From NCBI GenBank assembly GCA_036245805.1, contig BTRK01000005.1:12152001-12216000 (forward strand): DNA of 64,000 nt. The letters run 5' to 3'. This DNA is from Pristionchus mayeri (taxonomy: Eukaryota > Nematoda > Chromadorea > Rhabditida > Neodiplogasteridae). Below the pieces are notes generated by a model. The model was not told the origin of the DNA, did no database searches, and saw only the letters and a program-made list of their open reading frames with translations. The translations under genes and the position numbers were made by a program. The first letter of the stretch is position 1. The number at the start of each line of letters is the position of its first letter. This document shows positions 1 to 9,817 of this stretch, piece by piece.

Positions 1-269
1 GAAGGATAGGCAAACGTCTCCCGTGCATGTATCTCTGAATTACGTATTTGGCCCATAACACGAGCCGATTGAGATGAATACAATGAAAAGGTAATCAGCC
101 ATTTTCGAAAGCAAACTATCACATTATACTCACAATTCGTCGACTTTATACATCTTCCATTTGACGCAAGTGACCGATTCAGAAATTGTGATTAATGAAA
201 CGAAGTAGAATACTGTGGCGAAAAGACGCATTGTAAGTGCTATCCAGGTTTGATTCTATAATGGAACTT

Positions 270-395
270 TAGTAGGAAGTAGCGCAATTCGGGTAGTGGT
301 ATCTTCATTTCACACACTCTCTCGCCGTTCGACTGGTCTAGAGAGTGTGGGAAATGAATAGACCATTACCTGAATTGCGCACTCTAGTAGGAAGT
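270..395. mobile_element. Hairpin MITE with 11-bp direct repeats
   Basis: A roughly 104-bp imperfect palindrome (281-384) has arms beginning near AGCGCAATTC and ending near GAATTGCGCACT. It is flanked by the same 11-mer TAGTAGGAAGT at 270-280 and 385-395, which looks like a target-site duplication. The inner arms carry CACACTCTCTC / GAGAGTGTG. A related hairpin lies at 51961-52073, so this is a small dispersed family. It codes for nothing. Confidence 0.7.
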
Positions 396-743
396 GCACC
401 CGCTCAAGCAATTCATTCGCGAATGTTAACTACTTTTTTCACAACACAAATACAATTTTATCGCCGAATCGATCAACATTAGCTACGATTGCGACACCGA
501 TTCCAGTATCACCATGAACCTTTACATTGATTGATATATGTTATAAATAATTAATATGTAAACAAAACACGATATCACAAAAACTTTCAGTATTACTCTA
601 GTTTTTGTTGAATTACACGAAATGATGGTTTGCGAAAATGAAATAACACTCGCCTTAGAGTCTAAGATTTGATCAGAGCAGGTGGTTTCGAGAGAGCAAC
701 ACCTTCAATCAAATGTATCCCTAATTTGAGAGTTTTCCTTGAG

Positions 744-868
744 CGAGCTCAAAGTCGTCGAGCAATCGTCTGAGTCTCTTCGTATTACACGCTCTCTCGT
801 TGGCTAGAGTGAGCGAGAGAGTGCATGATATGGAGAGAGCGAGACGATTGCTCAAAGTTGTGCGTGAT
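744..868. repeat. Imperfect palindrome (~120 bp)
   Basis: The left arm contains GAGCAATCGTCT and the right arm contains its complement AGACGATTGCTC, with CTCTCTCG / CGAGAGAG matches inside. It looks like another short hairpin element. I could not identify a target duplication. The bases between the first MITE and this repeat, and from here to about 1080, hold no gene I can support. Confidence 0.55.
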
Positions 869-1345
869 TCGTAAGCGTGTTTCTCTGAGTGAAAACAGGT
901 GCTTTCATATTGTCAGTAATTTATATTTCACTCACGATAGCCAGTAACATGTGTGCGATGGACAAACACGAATGTTAAGATTTTAAAGTTAACTAACTAG
1001 TGGGCAACTACGCCTCTTGTAAAGTTAGAAGTTCCTGGCGTATGCCGAAAATAATCCCGTATTGATGCCGGCGAAATGTCGACAAAATCATGGTTTTCAT
1101 ACCACGTACGTCCCAACGCTAGAGCTTACATAAGGGTCATGATATAGACTTTTTTCATAAATTGTCCATCAAAATCATGAATCTGACCCAGTATCTGACA
1201 CAGCGCAACGGAATGCTGTAGGTTATTGTTACGGTAGAATAACGATATTTACTTTTTCCATCCATCCGCAGACGAAATCATAAATCTGACCCAGCGTCCG
1301 ACCCAGCGAACATGGATTACGGTAGCTTTAGGTTACGGTATGTAT

Positions 1346-1561
1346 TGTGTAAAGGCCCTGGCCTTGTACCCCATAGTCAATTAGCATACGTGTAGACTAG
1401 ACTATCCCCCGTTGTCTCGAGTTGCACTCTCGCCCTCATCTCCCCTCTGTCCATTAGCATGTCCCATTTACATGTGACCTCGTGCCTATTTAAGGATGAG
1501 TCCTCCCCATTCTATCGTCTCTGTGACTAGCGCGAGTAAGGGACAGGCCAACTACACAATA
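1346..1561 (+). mobile_element. LTR retrotransposon, 5' LTR
   Basis: This 216-bp repeat starts TGTGTAAAGGCC and ends AACTACACAATA. It recurs in full at 4027-4302 and in part at 3730-3766. It contains a TATA-like TATTTAAGG near 1487. It lacks about 60 bp found in the 4027-4302 copy just before the shared 3' end (after GACTAGCGCG). It is preceded by GTAT (1342-1345), and GTAT also follows the last LTR copy (4303-4306), consistent with a 4-bp target duplication. Confidence 0.85.
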
Positions 1562-1580
1562 TTGGCGATCAGTACTCACG
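1562..1580 (+). other. Candidate tRNA primer-binding site
   Basis: Immediately after the 5' LTR the sequence runs TTGGCGATCAGTACTCAC. A PBS beginning TGGCGA directly downstream of the LTR is usual for LTR retroelements. I have not matched it to a particular tRNA. Confidence 0.45.
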
Positions 1581-3435
1581 ATTAGGCGTTGACTGTTTCC
1601 TGTGTTCGTTCTTGTGTTTCGTGTTCCGTGTCGAGTGTCCAGTACGTTTCCTCTCGTTCTTGTGTACGTAACTATGTGTCTCGAGTGAGCACATCAGTTG
1701 TAGGTTCCGTGTGGAACTGAGCGTTTGGAAACAGTGATTTGTCGAGGTCGGCCGGAGGCGCTGCTCGATTTTTCCGTTGTGAACTCGTAGTTTTGTGACG
1801 AGTGGTCCGGTCTGGACTGGAGACGTGTCTCTGTGGATCTGCTATTCATGAGGGGTCGGCGGAAATTTATCGTCGAAAGTGTGAAATGTGATTGCTCTGT
1901 GTCGACGGAAGTGTATCGTCGAAGGAGTGATCAGCCATTCATGCGGGGTCGGCGGAAGTTTATCGTCGACAGTGTGATTGCTCTGGGTCGATGAAAGTGT
2001 ATCGTCGAAGGAGTGATTTGCAGTCCCAAGGGTACGGTATCCCGACAGTAAGGATTACTAGTGAAAGTGAACTGTGCTTACGAGAGTGAGACCCGGGTTG
2101 GAATCCCTGTGTTACTCGATCGATCGATAGTACACGTGTCACAAGGACAACCGAGACTCACAAAGGATTGAGACAAACGACATGCAAATGTGTCTCGGGC
2201 GCGAGTTGTTTACGTGATAATGCGAAGAGAAACATGCAAATTGAAACGTGAGGCAACAACGAGAGAACAAGTGAACGAACAAGAGCGAGGGAATCTCAGA
2301 TGGAAAGAGATCAAAGATCAGATTGAGGGCTTTGAGATCAGAGAAGAGCCCATGAGGACTGCATGTAAGAGAGTGAAAGTTCACGGGATTCTGAAAGACC
2401 GAAAGAGGACTGGGAGAAGGGACGGGAAGAGGTACATTCCCTCTTCTCAGCTGTCGCTTTAAGGTGCATGTAGGATGATGCGAGGTGGACAAAATACAGG
2501 TCCGAATGGCGAGCAGAGACCAATGAGGCTAGAGAGCCAAGGTGCGTGCACAGTTTGAATGGAGTTGACGGTACCTTAGACGAAGGAACTACTCCAGACT
2601 AGAAAGTGCGAGTGAAGTGGATGACTTTAGGGGAGAAGCCAAGAGAGCTGAAAGAGTGCCAAAGAGCCGAATGATTCCAGGAAACTGAATGTAGTAGCGG
2701 CGACTGACCTGTTGGGGTTGTCAGAGAAGTGAGAAACTAGTGATTGACCTAGCAGAGGGATCACTAGAGGAAGCAGCAGTTGACCTACGTTTGGGACTGC
2801 CCGAGAGAACGGTGATTGACCAGGATAAGGGACCACTCGTTGTATCAGTGACTGATCATTGTGATGATCTGCAAGATCAGGTGTGCGCGTAGCAGGGATG
2901 CCTGTGGCTAATAAGTCGTGACGTTGCCGTTTGGCAAGGCGCCTAGCACGGATCCGGTAACTAATAAGTCGTTGCTGTGAGCGGAGGCAGTGGTAGTGCT
3001 GAGTGAAAAAGCCAGAAGGAAGAGCTGGTGGCGCTGAGTGGCCGTGAGTGCACAGCGTCGTGGCCTGAAATGACCACACCCGACGGGGAGTCACGTTGAG
3101 TGTCGTGATTTCTGAGAGAGGGAAAAAGCGGATCGCCCCAAGGAGGACGTTTGTGTTCGAGCAAATGGCGAGTATTCTGACCTCAAAGACAGCGAGAAAT
3201 CGGAAGCGTTTCCTGGAAAGGAACGTTAGTGTGAGAGGGCACGAAAGTGCATAGAAGGAATCTGAACACACGCTGTTGTTGTTCGAGAAGTGTGTAGTGT
3301 GAACACAGGTGGTTGATTCGGTCGACCCTGTGGATTGGAAATATCCTGAAAGTGTATTATGGAGGATAGTGAGATCCTGCCGAAGAAGACGATCACTGAA
3401 GAAAGCGTGTGTACGCCCACCTCAGAAGCGATACC

Positions 3436-3533
3436 GAGTTCAAGTGCAACGGCATCGTCATCGAGTTCAAGTGCAACGGCATCGTCATCGAGTTCAAGTG
3501 CAACGGCATCGTCATCGTGTTCAAGTGTGCAAC
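3436..3533 (+). repeat. 27-bp tandem repeat inside the LTR element
   Basis: Three perfect copies of a 27-bp unit (containing TTCAAGTGCAACGGCATCG) run from 3436 to 3516 and are followed by a diverged partial copy. Because 27 is divisible by three, all three forward frames stay open. That explains the several overlapping short ORFs here, so they need not be real genes. Confidence 0.85.
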
Positions 3534-3729
3534 TACGAGGGCGTCTACCCGAGTTTCGTCGAGTCTCGCAGTGCAACGTCGAAGAATAAACGAACCCACA
3601 GAAGTAGTGGAGAACGACAGAATCCCTCTGACCAAAGTGCTTCAACCGTGGCCCGTTCATTATTGCCTCGTTGTAATTGACTATTATTTATCAGATTCAC
3701 CCCTCAGTTTGAATCTTGGAGGGAGGTGT

Positions 3730-3766
3730 TGTGTAAAGGCCCTGGCCCCCCATAGTCAATTAGCAT
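3730..3766 (+). mobile_element. Truncated LTR copy
   Basis: The first 37 bases of the LTR follow the polypurine tract and then stop abruptly after TTAGCAT. From 3767 the sequence is a copy of the DNA that lies upstream of the 5' LTR. This is the breakpoint of the rearrangement described in the findings. Confidence 0.85.
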
Positions 3767-4026
3767 AATCATAGTTTTCATACCACGTACGTCCCAACGC
3801 TAGAGCTTACATAAGGGTCATGATATCGACTTTTTTCATAAATTGTCCATCGAAATCATGAATCTGACCCAGTATCTGACACAGCGCAACGGAATGCTGT
3901 AGGTTATTGTTACGGTAGAATAACGATATTTACTTTTTCCATCCATCCGCAGACGAAATCATAAATCTGACCCAGCGTCCGACCCAGCGAACATGGATTA
4001 CGGTAGCTTTAGGTTACGGTATGTAT
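3767..4026 (+). repeat. Duplicate of the 5' flank of the LTR element
   Basis: About 260 bp repeat 1085-1345 almost base for base, both running into an LTR that starts TGTGTAAAGG. The few differences I see are single substitutions, so the duplication is young relative to the other repeats here. Confidence 0.9.
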
Positions 4027-4302
4027 TGTGTAAAGGCCCTGGCCTTGTACCCCATAGTCAATTAGCATACGTGTAGACTAGACTATCCCCCGTTGTCTCG
4101 AGTTGCACTCTCGCCCTCATCTCCCCTCTGTCCATTAGCATGTCCCATTTACATGTGACCTCGTGCCTATTTAAGGATGAGTCCTCCCCATTCTATCGTC
4201 TCTGTGACTAGCGCGATGTGACCTCTTCTCTTGTCCCCTTTCTGTAGATAAAGTCTATTCCCTCTATGCTCCTGGAGTAAGGGACAGGCCAACTACACAA
4301 TA
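4027..4302 (+). mobile_element. Full-length LTR copy
   Basis: This 276-bp copy starts TGTGTAAAGG and ends CACAATA, followed by GTAT (4303-4306). It contains the roughly 60-bp segment missing from the copy at 1346-1561. No internal region follows it, so it behaves as a solo LTR next to a nearly complete element. Confidence 0.85.
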
Positions 4303-4306
4303 GTAT

Positions 4307-5300
4307 GAGTACGGTATTGATGTTTTGCAACGATCATTCGATGAAATCATGAGTCTGACATAACATCTGCTCAAACGCCACTACGGGTTACGGTAGACGG
4401 ACGGACAGACGAACACCTATTTTTTGGTCGTAAAAATTTTTCTTCTGGAATTTTCTGGAATTTTTTTCGTCTGCTGACCTTGTATTCCGGATGGGGGCAT
4501 ACTATCAAAATCGCGCTTGAAACGAACGCGCCAGCCAAAAACCCTTTCAGATTATTGTAAATGTAGCAATGCGATTTGAACAGCCTTGTTTATATATTCT
4601 TTATATTTTGGGGATAAAATATACAAGTGAAAAGGTGCGAATCATATGTATTCATCTTCTCGAACCTGTAACTTTGCATCGCAAAGGGGTAATTTCATCC
4701 GATTGTGAAAAGGCTCGCAAATGAGATCAACTTCTCGCAATTAGAGTATGAGTGAGAGATGAGGAGAAGGCAGGAGAGACGCAATTTGGTCGCACTTTTT
4801 TTCAAATTGGCACTGCAGTAGTAATTGAGATTGAGCACGAAAAGCGATCAGAAGCTTGTGTTATGTTTATCTGCTTTCCATGAAGCGTCGATACATTCTG
4901 CTATGAGAAAATATTTATGGGACTTTATATCTGATTCATATAATTTAAGATCAATGTGCCTCACCACACTGCAGCACAAACAAGCGTAATCGTTGCATGA
5001 AGGCCTAAGACCTGGCTGCACCTCATTACGTAATGGCTACCAGGGCACGAGGGTGAAGAATGAGGGCGTATTAAACCCAAACATGCATATTACGAATTTG
5101 ATTTCGATCGTTTGGAGTATGTAAGTCATGCGTGCTCCTCCATTTGCCCATTGTCGCATATCTTAAGAGAAGTCTTAAGATCAACACACGTGGAGATCAT
5201 ATGACACACAAAGAAAGCGCGAGCATGACATATGTACACATGGCTTGATTTCTATGGACATCATGACCATTGTGGTCTTACGTTTGAACTAGCGGAGGCT
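4307..5300. other. Intergenic, no gene seen
   Basis: AT-rich DNA with short TTTTT/AAAAA tracts. No ORF with recognisable content and no convincing exon pair. The 3' part is presumably the upstream region of the chemoreceptor that starts at 5320. Confidence 0.5.
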
Positions 5301-5319
5301 CTCTACTTTCGAAAAGTAG

Positions 5320-7924
5320 ATGGAAACTGGAATTGCAGTTGGAATTGCCTACATCCTCTTCTCAGCTATTTGCGTGAGTACTATTGCGGAAAATATCTCA
5401 ATTAAATTGATTCAAAACTATTCTAGCTCACATTAAACTGTATCACCATCGGCGCAATTTGTGTGCATGGATATCTCACGAAGCAATACGTGATCTTTCT
5501 CAAAATTTCGTGAAAAATAATATAACAGACTATCTGAGAATATCAACATATTTCTTCAGCGACTTGGCACTGGCCAAAAATTCGAAATCCTACTAACTTC
5601 TCCAATAGGTCGGCCTCGTCGAGGGAAACCGACGTGCACACGGTAGCATCGATTTCTTTAAATCGACTCCAATCACTGCGGCGGTAGGGGCGCTGTGTTC
5701 CTTGACAAATTCTGAGACTTTTTTACTCCGGTGAATTTTTCGATCAGATTCCATCTAACGCTAGAAATCGATAATTCTACTTTTACTTCGAATACAATAT
5801 CAATTCCCCAGAAATTTTTCAAGAACCCCCACAAATATTATTGTTGATTTAGCTTTTGCTTGAGCCGATACATACTTCAGTAGAAAGGCGCGAATTAAAA
5901 TTTCCCGGAAGGAAGTTAAAATTAATTATTAATGAATTATGGTGTAATTTTTGGGTTACGGTAGGTGAGTGTAAAGGTTGGACGACTTTTCCCAAATGGT
6001 GTAGGATTGTCTAAAATCGATTTTAAAACCATGTGACATCCGTTGGTAAAAGTCGTCCAACCTTTGCACTCACCTACCGTAACCCAAAAATTACACCATA
6101 ATTCATTAATAATTAATTTTAACTTCCTTCCGGGAAATGTTAATTCGCGCCTTTCTACTGAAGTATGTATCGGGTCAAGCAAAAGCTAAATCAACAATAA
6201 TATTTGTGGGGGCTCTTGAAAAAGTTCTGGGGAATTGAAATTGTATCCGAAGCAAAAGTAGAATTATCGATTTCTAGCGTTAGATGGAATCTGATCGAAA
6301 AATTCACCGGAGTAAAAAAGTCTTAGAATTTGTCAAGGAATGCAGCGCCCCTACCGCCGCAGTGATTGGAGTCGATTTAAAGAAATCGATGCTACCGTAG
6401 TATTTTTTCAACATCCGCTCCCGCGACCGCGCGGATGCGGATCGAACTTCTGGCGATGCACGTCGGTTTCTCTCGACGAGGCCGACCTATTGGTGAAGTC
6501 AGTAGGATATCGAATTTTGGCCAGTGCCAAGTCTATTTCGATTCTATCAGATAGTGTGTTATATCATTCTCAGTCCGCAATGTACATTCTATACCTCCAA
6601 CCGCTTTTATCCGATGTTCTCTTTCAATTAATATATATGTGCTATGTCGCGCCTGCCGTTATCATGCAGGTAGGATAAATATATTATATAAAATATTAGA
6701 GTTCGCAAGTCGGATACTCGTCTGTTCAGTATGCTTACTGGACGTCTCATCGATAAGAGAGTTTGGGAAATGACAAGACAATTACCATAATTACTAACCC
6801 TATAAAATATTCCTTTTTCTAGACTAATCAACCGTTCGGTCCGCTCATAGTTAATGTGTTTGATGTCGCTCAAGTCTACTGCTTCATGAACAACTCCTTA
6901 TCGCATGTGTCGCTTGCTTTTAACCGGTAAGTAAAAGCTTACTTCCGAAAAAAAATGAAGAAAAAAATGATAAGATCACGCATCAAACGGTTTTTTTGAA
7001 AAAAACTGTTTCATGGAATTTACTTGATAACGTATCTTGAATAAACTTCTAATCTTGTCAATATTACTGTCAGACTCTTCGCAACCGTGCTCTTCTGTTT
7101 TAACTTATTCTCCAAGTCTCGAACTGTCGCGTTCTCTATATTCAAGCATCTTCTAGCTATCACAATCGCAAATACCGCTCAACATGCGATGTATTGCTGC
7201 AGGTATTTGTAAGCTGAGGATATTAGATACATTAAAATGCCAGATTCGCTTTTTCCCCTGTTCCTTTGTCCAAGAAATCTTGAGATTCTTGCGTAAACGC
7301 ACAAGCTTGTGTATTCTTACAAAAACAGCCATCTAATCACCATTTTATTGCATTTTTTTCAGGCAAGTACTCGATTATAATATATTCAACTTTCGTGCCG
7401 ATGGGGCTCCTGACTACGGGCAGTCCTTAAAAACGCCGATAAAAATCGCCGGATCTACGACACCGTTCCTAATTTATAGCTCAGTAAGTCACGTGACTAT
7501 TTGGCCGTATATGATGGAATTCTGAACAGATTCTCATTTGGAACCGAGTAATCGCTCGTCAGCTCAAGTTGCAATCTAGCGTTATCGTCAGGAGACGCCA
7601 GAAGGAGTTGCGGTATTTTTTATGGTGTTCAATCATTTTTTTGTATATGTTATTCAATTGAATTTCGAAAACAGATTCGCTATTCAATTCGCTACAATCG
7701 CCGTACTTTACACGCTTTCGTGGTCGATGATCAGGCTAATGCCACCGGCCTTTTTGAGCTCATTATTCCCCGGGTTAGATTACATAATTCGTTCATTCAT
7801 ATCGCCTTTTCACGAATTTGAAAATTGTCTTCCCGCTCTGGTCTCTCTTGCTAACGCCTCCACGAATGCCTTCATATTTGTATTCAATGAAGTTGACTCA
7901 GACCAGAATCAACAGGACAAATGA
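5320..7924 (+). CDS. Srx-like serpentine chemoreceptor GPCR
   Basis: Eight exons join with consistent phase: 5320-5373, 5427-5489, 6574-6669, 6823-6926, 7074-7202, 7363-7483, 7530-7612 and 7675-7924. They give about 299 residues. Exons 1-2 make TM1, exon 3 TM2, exon 4 TM3 ending in the family-typical ...SLAFNR, exon 5 TM4, and exon 6 extracellular loop 2 plus TM5. Exon 7 is the basic third loop (RRRQKEL). Exon 8 holds TM6-TM7 with a final NASTNAFIFVFN segment. The pattern fits nematode Srx/Srsx receptors, plasma-membrane chemosensory proteins probably expressed in ciliated neurons. The product looks intact. The second intron (5490-6573) is almost entirely a foldback element. The 7TM call is firm; the exact family is less so. 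Confidence 0.75.
5520..6563. mobile_element. ~1 kb foldback element in a GPCR intron
   Basis: The two arms (about 5520-5987 and 6049-6563) are near-perfect reverse complements around a short loop. Both ends carry CTATCTGA / TCAGATAG preceded by ATATAACAG / GTGTTATAT. The right arm holds an extra 55-60 bp at about 6400-6460 that the left arm lacks. Those bases are GC-rich and contain their own small inverted repeat (CATCCGC...GCGGATG). The open frames inside are by-products of the palindrome. Confidence 0.85.
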
Positions 7925-8353
7925 TATGTTCAGAGAAAAAAAGATCTTCGTCATTTGTACCTCTTCGGTTTCTCAGAATGGGAGTTCAATTCATCAGCAC
8001 TACTCACCTCACACAGTGACTACGACACATCGGCATTAGCTGAATTTGGACTCATTTATTTAATTAAGAGTTAAAGTATGCTAATGTTCTATTTGTAGTT
8101 TTTCAACGTTCGCGGATAAATATATTTAAAGTGTCCCACACATAATTACTCCGTTAGTTCGTATTCATTCGACATATTTGTGAGTTCATTTAATACGCTA
8201 TCTCACGGAATATGGACATTTCCCATGTGAAGAGAGAGAAGGAGAATCATTTTCTACCACAGATATACAAGAGCGGGGAGGAGTTTCCTGTACACATACA
8301 TGCAAATTGGCATACATCAAACGATGAGCATATGAATACCAGCGATCTGATAT
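7925..8353. other. Intergenic, GPCR 3' end
   Basis: This lies between the GPCR stop and the transposon. An AATAAATAT-like poly(A) context is not convincing. No gene or repeat recognised. Confidence 0.4.
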
Positions 8354-8355
8354 TA

Positions 8356-9647
8356 CAGGGTGTCCAAAAAGTATTGTTACACTTTTGAAACGCGAATTTT
8401 TTTAACATGTAGGTCGAGTTGTCAAAACCTGTAATAACACGTTTGAGCCCACCCTTCGGTGCGTTGAGGGAACCTACTAATTAGTTTCCCATAGTCATGG
8501 TTCGTCCAAATCGCTATCGTCAAACTATTATCAACCTTTGGACCCTCGGCGACCCCCCAGATTCCATCAGGAGGAAGCTTCGTATTTCCCGAATGACAGT
8601 CTATCGCACCATCTCCCGTTTCAAGCAGTTGGGCACTGCGAAGGACCGTCCAAGATCAGGAAGACCCAAGACCGCTCTCACTCAGAAGAACAGGAGAATC
8701 GTGGAGAAGAGAGTGAATCGCAATGCCAAACGATCCATCAGGAAGATGGCTAAGGATCTCAAGATCTCCAAAGGATCCGTGTGTGCCATCGTTCATTCTC
8801 TTCTCAAGTCCTACCCCTACAAGATGAGAAAGGGCCATGGCCTCACTGATGTCCACAAGCAGAAGCGCCTGGAGAGATGCAAGCTGCTCCTTCAGCGGGC
8901 CGATCGTGGGGAGCACTTGACTACCGTTTACTCTGACGAGAAGCTGTTCTCAGTCGAGGAGGTCTACAACAGTCGGAACACCAGGATCATCGCCAAGTCT
9001 CCTCAGCAAGCTGACGCCAGAGGTAGAACCATCTCTCGCATTGCCCACCCCCAGGCACTGATGGTTTGGGCTGGTGTGTGCTCGACGGGCAAGACTCCTC
9101 TCGTGTTCGTGGATCCCGGGGTCAAGATCAACAAGGAGTACTACACCAGGGCAATTCTCCAGAAGGCCCTTCTCCCCTGGTCCCGCTCCCACTTCAAAGG
9201 GGCTCGCTGGACCTTACAACAGGATGCAGCGCCTGCTCACTCGGCAAAAGTGACGCAGGCATGGTGTCGCGCCCATCTGCCCGACTTCATCTCGAGTGAG
9301 GAATGGCCCTCGAACTCCCCCGATCTCAACCCTCTGGACTTCAGCATTTGGTCAGTGTTGGAGAAGGAGGCCTGCTCTACTCGCCACAAGAACTGCGATT
9401 CCCTCAAGGCAGCCCTTCTCAAGGCATGGGAGAAGATCGACGTCCCTTACCTGCGGGCCGTCATCGACTCGGTCCCTCGTCGTCTCAGAGAGGTCATCGC
9501 GGCCAATGGAGGCCAGATCGAGTGATCGTGCATTGTTATGTTCATATGGTCACTGATAAATACTGTGCCCCGTTTGAGTTGTCTATGTTGCTTTTAAAGA
9601 AAGATACATGGTTTTATCCGTGTAACAATACTTTTTGGACACCCTGT
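8356..9647 (+). mobile_element. Complete maT-type (DD37D) Tc1/mariner transposon
   Basis: The ends are perfect 27-bp inverted repeats starting CAGGGTGTCCAAAAAGTATT, bounded on both sides by TA (8354-8355 and 9648-9649), the standard Tc1/mariner target duplication. The 1292-bp unit contains one uninterrupted transposase gene. Perfect ends, a clean TA duplication and an intact gene suggest a recent insertion. It lies 170 bp upstream of the MATH-BTB start. Confidence 0.93.
8497..9525 (+). CDS. Tc1/mariner-superfamily transposase, DD37D
   Basis: A 342-residue single-exon transposase. Residues 1-110 form the paired-like helix-turn-helix DNA-binding region, including an RPRSGRPKT linker near 51-59. 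The catalytic core has Asp147 (in YSDEKLF), Asp243 (in QQDAAPAHSA) and Asp281 (in SPDLNPLD). The last two are separated by 37 residues, which is the DD37D signature of the maT group rather than DD34E (Tc1) or DD34D (mariner). Length is normal and no stop or frameshift is seen. It would cut and paste its own element at TA sites. The start is the first Met after the 5' inverted repeat. Confidence 0.92.
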   Translation: MVRPNRYRQTIINLWTLGDPPDSIRRKLRISRMTVYRTISRFKQLGTAKDRPRSGRPKTALTQKNRRIVEKRVNRNAKRSIRKMAKDLKISKGSVCAIVHSLLKSYPYKMRKGHGLTDVHKQKRLERCKLLLQRADRGEHLTTVYSDEKLFSVEEVYNSRNTRIIAKSPQQADARGRTISRIAHPQALMVWAGVCSTGKTPLVFVDPGVKINKEYYTRAILQKALLPWSRSHFKGARWTLQQDAAPAHSAKVTQAWCRAHLPDFISSEEWPSNSPDLNPLDFSIWSVLEKEACSTRHKNCDSLKAALLKAWEKIDVPYLRAVIDSVPRRLREVIAANGGQIE

Positions 9648-9810
9648 ACTAGGGTCACTGGTTGTGCCCTTCCTTTCACACCCCATGACGCGCTAGTGAG
9701 TGCAAAGTGCGAGGGAATCACGAACATTACGTGGCATTTCATTGTTGCTTTCTCCATTTATTATTTAATATCATATTCATGTATGTCATCGGTTAAACAA
9801 ATATATTTGG

Positions 9811-9817
9811 TTTCAGG
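9811..9817 (+). promoter_or_regulatory. Probable trans-splice acceptor
   Basis: TTTCAG lies one base before the MATH-BTB ATG, with no upstream coding exon needed. In nematodes an acceptor this close to the start usually receives a spliced leader. Inferred from position only. Confidence 0.4.

Larger units (their letters stand above)
1562..3729 (+). mobile_element. LTR retrotransposon internal region, no pol found
   Basis: The roughly 2.2 kb between the LTRs ends in a purine-rich tract (about 3716-3728, GGAGGGAGG) directly before the next LTR copy. That is the expected position of a polypurine tract. No frame shows protease, reverse transcriptase, RNase H or integrase motifs. Open frames are short (for example 3309-3680) and low in complexity. 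A two-fold tandem duplication of about 85 bp occurs at 1847-2020. This looks like a non-autonomous (TRIM/LARD-like) element that depends on a relative's enzymes, or a badly decayed gag region. Confidence 0.7.

Noticed and set aside
2139..2492. 117-codon minus-strand ORF and overlapping plus-strand ORF
   Set aside because: Lies inside the LTR element's internal region. Neither frame has domain content or codon bias, and both strands are open only by chance.
6340..6678. 112-codon ORF spanning a foldback arm and a real exon
   Set aside because: Only the part after 6574 is coding (Srx-like TM2 exon). The remainder is foldback sequence read through an acceptor site.
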